A stretch of DNA of 64,000 nucleotides from assembly GCA_014529385.2 (NCBI GenBank), contig CM043948.1:76175291-76239290 (forward strand), given 5' to 3'. Position numbers and translations under genes: made by a program. Below the pieces are notes generated by a model. The model had not been told where the DNA came from. It was given only the letters and a program-made list of their open reading frames with translations, and did no database searches. The stretch comes from Adiantum capillus-veneris (taxonomy: Eukaryota; Streptophyta; Polypodiopsida; Polypodiales; Pteridaceae). How positions within the stretch are numbered: position 1 is the first letter of the stretch; every line of letters begins with the position of its first letter. Of this stretch, positions 57,859 to 64,000 are shown piece by piece.

Positions 57859-58237
57859 ACTGTAATAGCATACCTTGCACTCCTCTTGCTCGAGCCTCTT
57901 TGCGTTGCTACCGTCAACCGCGGATTTGTTTTTCTTACGCAAGTTCTATTTTTATTACAAGCATGGATCCAAAGGAACGCTGAAGAGAAGCATCTCAAAA
58001 TAGCTCTGAAGAGCCTAAAAATTATGTAAACATTTCATTTTATGGACTTAGCTTTGAAAAGCCTAAAAATTGTGTACAACATTTCATTTTATAGGTTGTA
58101 TCAGTCCCTGCAAGCAAGTAGGCGGTGTCATTAATGCAAGAACAAAAATTATTAAAAAGTTCACTGATACAAAACTAGTTTGCGTCGGCACGTTCAATAG
58201 GCCTTTGAGGTTGCCTTTTCCATTCAATGGCACACTA

Positions 58238-58510
58238 TCAAATTAGGCACTTTTGGAAATTTTTGCAGTGAGAAGAACATTGTCTCTTCAACAACATAAT
58301 TCTTGTCCTCCTTTGGCACCACCGCAGGATGAGATATGTCAAGATGATGGCCGTGGTGGTGAACAAGACTGCTATCGACAGAGTCTTCAGGTTAATTTGT
58401 GGCCGTCCCACATGGATGGCCTCCTTTTTTAGCATGCCAATGAGAAAATTTTCCAATCTTCCTATGAACGCTTCACTGCACATCTCATTGTTCAGAATTT
58501 TGGCTTGCAA
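58238..58510 (-). other. Unidentified frame with one hydrophobic segment
   Basis: 90 codons on the minus strand from ATG 58510. A hydrophobic stretch (IAVLFTTTAIILTYLIL) could be a membrane segment and is followed by a basic tail. No family recognised. Probably fortuitous, given its position inside a transposon-like element. Confidence 0.2.
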
Positions 58511-58977
58511 TCACACAAGTTGTGAGTCCAAAAGCCTCCTGCTTTATACAGCACTACCGAAGGTTTTGTCTTTGATGTGGCGAGAGGGTGTAGAACAAAA
58601 TGGTGGGAGGAGTGGAGGGCTAGGAGGAGGAAGGGTAGAAAATGACAAAAAATAGTGAAGTTCCAAAGATGCATCCAGCAACAGCACAAGGTGTTGATGT
58701 TAAGAAGAAGTCTTAGGAGAAGCCTGACAGTGATGGTGTGGTGTTCTCATAGAGGTGAGAGAGTTAGAAGTCTTGTCATGGTGTGCTCATATAAGAAGCA
58801 AGAGAATTTCATCTAGCCTAGGACCCAGCTTATTTGCCAGCTTTAATATGAATGCCCGAATCATCTCAGCACCATTGAGACCGTCATCCTAGATCATCGC
58901 AGCTCACATAATTAGCTGTGCTCATCCCCTCTCTACTCTGTGCAGCTCCCTCACAACCAGAGGTGCTAGCACAGAAG

Positions 58978-60090
58978 GCCTCGCAAGCTAGACTTCAAAA
59001 TTGTAAGCGCTCTCCAGCTATGCTTAGCACATAATTCCACTCTCCATTTAGACTTCTCCGTGTGCCGCTCCCTTTTGAAACCTGCTGAAACCAGTCCGCG
59101 CCGGCACGGACTGGTTCGAGCAGGTTTTGTTGTTTCAATGAGACAATAGGCTTTTGTGGCTTGCGACGCACCTAAAGGGAATTCATTGGCGGAGTGCCTT
59201 GCGTGAGTGAGTGACAACGGGGACAGCTTGCCAGCGAGCGACAAAAACCGACAACAGCCTCGCAAGCTAGACTTCACTGTAGGCCGCTCTCCAGCTATGC
59301 TTAACACAGAATTCCGTTCTCCATTTAGGCTTCTCCGCAGGCCGCTCCCTTTTGAAACCTGCCGAAACCAGTCCATGCCAGCGCGGACTAGTTCGAGTAG
59401 GTTTTGCTATTGCAATGATACAGTAGGCTTTTGTGGCTTGCGATGCACCTAAAGGGAATTCACTGGCGGAGTACCATGCCTGTGTGTGTGACAACACGGA
59501 CAGCTTGCAGCAGCGACGACTTCAGGCGACAGCTAGTTTGCAGGTGGCGATAGAATGATAGAATGATAGTTTGAAGGTGGCAAAGTTTAATGATAATAAA
59601 AAAAGGCCCTTCCGCCATAGGTGCCGAGCCCGCTGGTTTGCTCCTACAAACAGTCCGCGCCAGTGCGGACTGGTTGTGGTAGAAAATGGGCCTAGGGTGT
59701 TGTGGCTAGTGGCACATTTGAAGGGCGTTCGATGGCAAGCCATTAAAGATGCGTGTAGGCGAAGTCTTGGGATAGCAAAGCTGTGGACGCCCCTCCAAAA
59801 TAAGCGATGAAGCTATTTTTTTAGATCGCTAGTTTGCGGATGGTGACAGTTTAAGGATAATAACAAAAAAAAACCCTTCCGTCATAGGCGCCGATTCCAC
59901 GGTAGCCTACTGCTTTGCTCCTACAATTCGCGCCGGCGCAGACTGGTTGTGGCCGCAAACTAGTAGGGTGTTGTGGCTAGTGGCACACTTGGAGGGCATT
60001 GAATGGGGGACCACCATACATGCATGTAGGCAATGGCTGAGGATAATAGAGTTGTGGACGCCCCTCCAAAACGAGCTATGAAGCTATGCT
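58978..60090 (+). repeat. Four-unit tandem array with palindromic cores
   Basis: Units start at 58978, 59257, 59533 and 59829 (about 279-296 bp). The first two share GCCTCGCAAGCTAGACTTC, the last two CTAGTTTGC(A/G)G. All four carry a GC-rich palindrome around CAGTCCGCGCC(G/A)G(C/T)(G/A)CGGACTGG (59079-59126, 59356-59403, 59651-59672, 59928-59947), followed by GGCTTGTGGCTTGC or GTGTTGTGGCTAG. Confidence 0.85.
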
Positions 60091-60583
60091 AGAGCAACGG
60101 TGTAGACCGTCTTTCAGAAATCACAAAAGCATCCAAAAATTGTACAATAGCAGGCATGGAGGCCGTGTATGGTCCAAAAACCTCTAATGAGTTCATATTG
60201 AACAGTTGCGGCAACTCGAAAGTTTAGGAGAGTTTGTTGTGGACACTGGAAAGTGTCTAGCTCATGACAAAGACATACAACATAAGCATGAAAGTTGTTG
60301 TAGTGATGGCAGAGGCTAGACAACTGGCGGATGTGGATTGGGTCGAGCTCCTTATTAATATTGGTCAGCTGGTGCAGTTGGAGGTAGACTCGGTGGTGAC
60401 CACACTGAATGGCAATCTATCTCTAAATACCAAAGCTGGATAGATTCTGCGGGCGGTAAAATTTTCCCAACAATCCGATGGTGCCTATCTAGTCAAATTT
60501 TTCATGCCTTCCCATGTTGAAATCCTGGCTCTATTATTAGGGGGAATTGCAAAAGGAGACCTCCCAGCACTTTAACCTAGCAG

Positions 60584-60680
60584 CAAACGCTTCGACGGTA
60601 GTGACTACTGTAGGCTATATATTTGGGAATTTCCATAAATTATAGGAATCTTTGTGTTTTGGTAAAGTTCCCTATGAAAT

Positions 60681-60732
<52 letters not shown>

Positions 60733-60759
60733 TGCAGTGCCGCCCATTGGCAAGTTAGT
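60584..60759 (-). repeat. Inverted repeat arms 1 and 2 (right) with (CT)n
   Basis: 60584-60626 pairs with 56976-57018 and 60743-60759 pairs with 57731-57747. Between them is a CT tract of about 43 bp. The order of the two arms is not a mirror image of the left side, so a rearrangement or partial inversion is needed. Confidence 0.75.
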
Positions 60760-61685
60760 CATGATGGACTTGTTGTTGTTATGATATAATATGGTGACAC
60801 TACATATAAGCATTTAATGCGTATGGTGTTATGCATTGACTAAGAAATGTTTTTTTAATTTCTTATAGTTCGGTGGAGACCTTATAGACTTGTTTTTGTT
60901 TCAGTGAGCTTCATAATGCCATAGTAAATACATTTGAACATCATTCTTCAACCCTCCTGCTTGCTTGCTCTTTTTTTCTTGTGGATGAGTGGATACATTA
61001 TTATCTACGGTCCTCACCGTTATAAAAAAACTAGTTCTTGTTTATTGTAGTAATTAGTTGCAAGACATCAAAGTTGCTACACTTAAACAAAATTTTAATA
61101 TTTAAGATGAAGAATTCTCTTTGTTTCCTATTACGTTGTTTGGAGAACACGTGAAGCTTGAACATGGAGAAAACACCCTTGGCACACAGTGGACCACGAA
61201 GTTTCACAGTCCTACAAGATAGCTATCTCCTCTTCATTGTTGCAAAATCAAAGTGATTTAAAGGTTTCACCATTAGTAATCAAAGAGGATATCGTTGCCC
61301 ATGAGTTTGTGCATCAAAAATCACTTTCAAAAGTGGAGTTGTTTTAGGCCTAAGGAGGTGCTCAAGTAGCATTGTAGGCCTGCAAGGTTGTCTGGTTGGA
61401 CTGTTGTGCCTTTTTTGGATACTCTTGGGGCCAAATTTTTGGTGTACCATTAATTTTTTCCTTTGGATCTCCATACTTTAATGAAAGTAAGGAGCATAGC
61501 ATAAAAGTTTATTTTAGGGGGATGAGGAGATCACCCATTTCTCAAGTACTTGGTTTAGGCCATGGTTCTAAAATGTGAATTTCTAACAACAAAGCATTGA
61601 TTTGTGGTGGTGGTGATTAAAACATGCCTAGCATAACTATTTTATTCAAACATTATTACACTCTTTCTAATTTGTTCTCAAATTT
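60760..61685. other. No gene seen (interior of the 4.8-kb element)
   Basis: AT-rich; two short frames (61280-61474 minus, 61396-61578 plus) have no motif. Confidence 0.4.
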
Positions 61686-61745
61686 GCTCGGAATTTTTCT
61701 ATGCTCGGTTTCTTTAGCTCGGTGATTAAAATCCCCCGTATAATG

Positions 61746-62139
61746 AGATGACATGTGTACGTCATGTTTCTAAGTATTGGTCAACGATATATTTTCTCAA
61801 TAATGACAATTGTGTTCTAACTAGTACATTTTGGTCAAAGCTTAACAATCAAGTGATTTTGCCTATGATGTGTATAAATTTTTCATTGTATTACTTTTGT
61901 CAATTCACTTTCGTCAAAATACATTTGTCAGGTTTACTTTTGTTAGTTTTGCATCTTTATTCTGGAAACTTTATGTTCAATATAATTGATGGGTGGCAGG
62001 GCATTTATTGTCGTGCCACTCAAATTTTTTTATTCTCGGGCATCGCTATAAGGTTCTGCAGCGTCTCCATGAGTGTTTCTCAGTTGAAACTGCAAAGTTG
62101 ATATATGCATTGCTATAAGTGTTGCTATATAGTGATGCA
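61746..62139. other. No gene seen
   Basis: A frame at 61748-62101 is Phe/Leu/Ser-rich as expected from T-rich DNA. No domain seen. Confidence 0.4.
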
Positions 62140-62282
62140 TATAGCGACGCATATAGCGACACTTGTAGAAATGAATATAGCGATGTTCTCTTTGCGACGT
62201 TTTTAGCAACGTCGAGGGAAAACATATCACCACGTATTTTTGTTGCTACAGCCATCACAAGTGCACGAAACCTCTTGTAGTG
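62140..62282 (-). mobile_element. CACTA-type terminus with subterminal repeats
   Basis: On the minus strand it starts CACTACAAGAGGTTTC at 62282, close to the plant CACTA consensus CACTACAAGAAA. Inside are TAGCGACG/TATAGCGAC repeats (62146-62160, 62175) and CGACGTT...AACGTCG. No opposite end was found nearby, so this is a solitary terminus or the end of a deleted element. Confidence 0.5.
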
Positions 62283-63287
62283 TTTGGAACTCTTCAATGT
62301 AAAGAAATTATGGCACTTGTATAAAGTGTACAAAGGCGGTGTGTGTCATATGTCTCTACGCATGCGGGCCAGTTGTGTGGGGTACATAGTTTTGTTGTTT
62401 TTGTACATAGAAGTGTTGAGACTTCAAAAAATGAGTAAGTGCTTTAAAAATATGAAGGAAAAATGAATTTTTATCATCTTGGGGTCTTGAGTGAGTGGGA
62501 GTTTTCAGCTGTGAAGAAGAATCTCTATGTTGTTGTAGCATGCGGTGAAGGGTGGGGATTTTAGTGTTGAGGTGTCCATCTTGCCTTGCGAGAGCCTGGT
62601 GTAGTGAGTTGAGAGTGTGTATCTTCTAAATGGTTTGATGAAAGAGGGTGATTAGCTCTACATATTGACCTATCTTTGTCTTGGTTTGAGGTATGACATC
62701 CATGTTATGTGCAGCTCCTTGTGGTGTAGCTAGTCAAGGGTAGACTATGCGCTGCAGTTCCTTGCTTGTACACATGCAAAAGAGAAAGGTTTTCCCCAAG
62801 TTTTCCATCAATTTTATGATTTCTTTTGATGAACTTTGTGAGTTTTCATATTGGGCTTGATTTGGATGGGTTTTGTAAAACTATGTGTATATATGGGAGT
62901 GTCTATGGAGTCTCTACTAGCACATGGAAGGGCGTTTGAAAATAAGTGAAGCCCTTGGTTCTATAAGCAAAAGTGTAGATATATTCATGTTTTTTTCTTC
63001 ACTTTTTTTCTTGGGTTTTTTAATCTCTTTGCTTCCTTTGATGCATCCAAGTATCGTGGGAGTTGTAGTGGTGTAGAGGAAAGCTAGTCGAGGTTGAGTG
63101 TGAGTGAGGCTGTCAAAATTTGTGAGGAAGGATTAGACCATATTGTCTTTAGAGATATGTTCTCTTCATCCTATTTTATTCATGTTGGTTTGAGGTGTTG
63201 TAGAGGCCAACCCCACAATCCTTCACATAAACTGGTGCCCCCACTAAGAGAAGAGAATCCTTTTAGGGTTTTGATATGTAGATTGGC
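62283..63287. other. Probable leader/LTR of the downstream Ty3 gag; no gene seen
   Basis: No domain. Because gag starts at 63288, the last several hundred bases are probably LTR and leader. I could not define an LTR border or primer site. Confidence 0.35.
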
Positions 63288-63995
63288 ATGCATTGGAAGA
63301 TCAACTCAAGGCCTATGGCAACAGATTGGAAAGGAGAATATGTGTACAATTTCATCCGAAGGATCAAATTGATTGCATTGAAGAGCAATAGGGATGATGG
63401 CACATTCAAGGTACGTATGGTGAGTTTTCTACTTGAAGGTGAAGCATGTGAATGGTATGAAGATAGGCTTGAAGATGATGTAAAGGGAAATTGAAATCTT
63501 CTTTCTCATGCCTTGAGGGAAGAGTTTGAGAAGGAAGATGATCTTGAGTATTTGTGGAGAGAGCTAAGCAAGCTGCAACAAGGGGACCATGAAGACATCA
63601 ATGTGCACATGAACAAGTTTGAAGCTTGTTGGAGAGGGATCATAAAGGGACTTGAAGAGAATCAAATTCCCCCTAATTTCTTGAAGAAAGATAGGTTTGT
63701 GGTTCTCTTACATCAAAGCATTAGAGACAAGGGGAAGCTCAAGGACCCAAGGACCTACAATGACCAGTAAAGGTTGCTAGAGAGTAATGGAGAAAGAAGG
63801 TTTTTACATCAAAGGGATGGTTATGTATCAATGAATAATATGGTTGAACCTTTGCCTTTGGATATGCGTGTTGAAAGGGAAATCCATGTGGAATCTCTAA
63901 GGGTGGACAATAGAGGACATGAATCCCTTCACCAAGACATTCAAAGATTGACAGATAAAATAGGAAAACTCAACCTTTCTATGAAAGCTATCTAG
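63288..63995 (+). pseudogene. gag: Ty3-type Gag, broken
   Basis: One frame from ATG 63288 to TAG 63995, interrupted by TGA at 63492-63494 and TAA at 63768-63770. Residues ~20-70 read WKGEYVYNFIRRIKLIAL and VSFLLEGEACEWYEDRLEDD, the retrotransposon Gag pattern (L-x-G-x-A-x-x-W). The next part LWRELSKLQQGDHEDINVHMNKF fits the Gag capsid region. The last part is polar, with no zinc knuckle before the window ends. The rest of the element would lie beyond 64000. Confidence 0.75.
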
Positions 63996-64000
63996 CAACA

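Noticed and set aside
63231-63250. CTGGTGCCCCCACT as a primer-binding site for the last gag
   Set aside because: It resembles a TGG-starting primer site but matches no tRNA 3' end I can name, and no LTR border adjoins it.

Overview
This window reads as nuclear DNA of a land plant with a large, repeat-laden genome. The evidence is plant-type Ty1/copia and Ty3 retrotransposons primed by initiator tRNA-Met, a CACTA (En/Spm, TNP2-type) transposase remnant, hAT-like elements, PPR-protein fragments of the plant 'NALVDMYAKCG' type, GT-AG introns and extremely dense GA/CT and AC/GT microsatellites. A fern or another seed-free plant is my best guess, but that is inference. No intact, clearly functional gene was found; almost every recognisable coding sequence is broken.

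Layout. 1-6.75 kb: a LINE 3' tail, microsatellites and a nearly complete minus-strand Ty1/copia element (1185-6746) with ~195-bp LTRs. 6.75-10.87 kb: C-rich and simple-sequence DNA, a second LINE-type tail and a tRNA-derived SINE head. 10.88-21.1 kb: an array of three ~2.8-3.5 kb tandem units plus a partial fourth. Each unit carries PPR-like and other coding-like fragments, a long GA/CT tract and palindromes. 21.06-24.54 kb: a minus-strand, gag-only LTR element. 24.94-29.14 kb: the most interesting locus, an 11-exon plus-strand pseudogene that appears to encode a ParB-like domain joined to a class beta amino-methyltransferase (the DNA N4/N6 methylase fold).

29.2-32.1 kb: simple repeats and two solitary transposon-like termini. 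32.126-34.854 kb: a hAT-like element with an 8-bp target duplication and a related empty site at 36.14 kb. 35.16-36.01 kb: a LINE remnant. 36.35-36.72 kb: a histone H3-like pseudogene. 36.7-40.3 kb: AT-rich DNA and simple repeats. 40.34-40.92 kb: a CACTA transposase remnant. 40.93-46.55 kb: a plus-strand Ty3 element. 46.64-53.33 kb: a minus-strand Ty3 element, truncated and meeting the first tail to tail. 55.2-56.05 kb: a LINE 3' part that explains the recurring tails. 56.901-61.737 kb: a 4.8-kb DNA transposon-like element with subterminal CGAGC repeats and an 8-bp flanking duplication. 62.14-62.28 kb: a CACTA-like terminus. 63.29 kb to the end: the gag of another Ty3 element that runs off the window.

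There is no operon-like or pathway organisation. The window is a mosaic of mobile elements that have inserted into, copied and broken host gene fragments. The ParB-methyltransferase locus, the H3 pseudogene and the PPR fragments are the only sequences with a plausible non-transposon origin.
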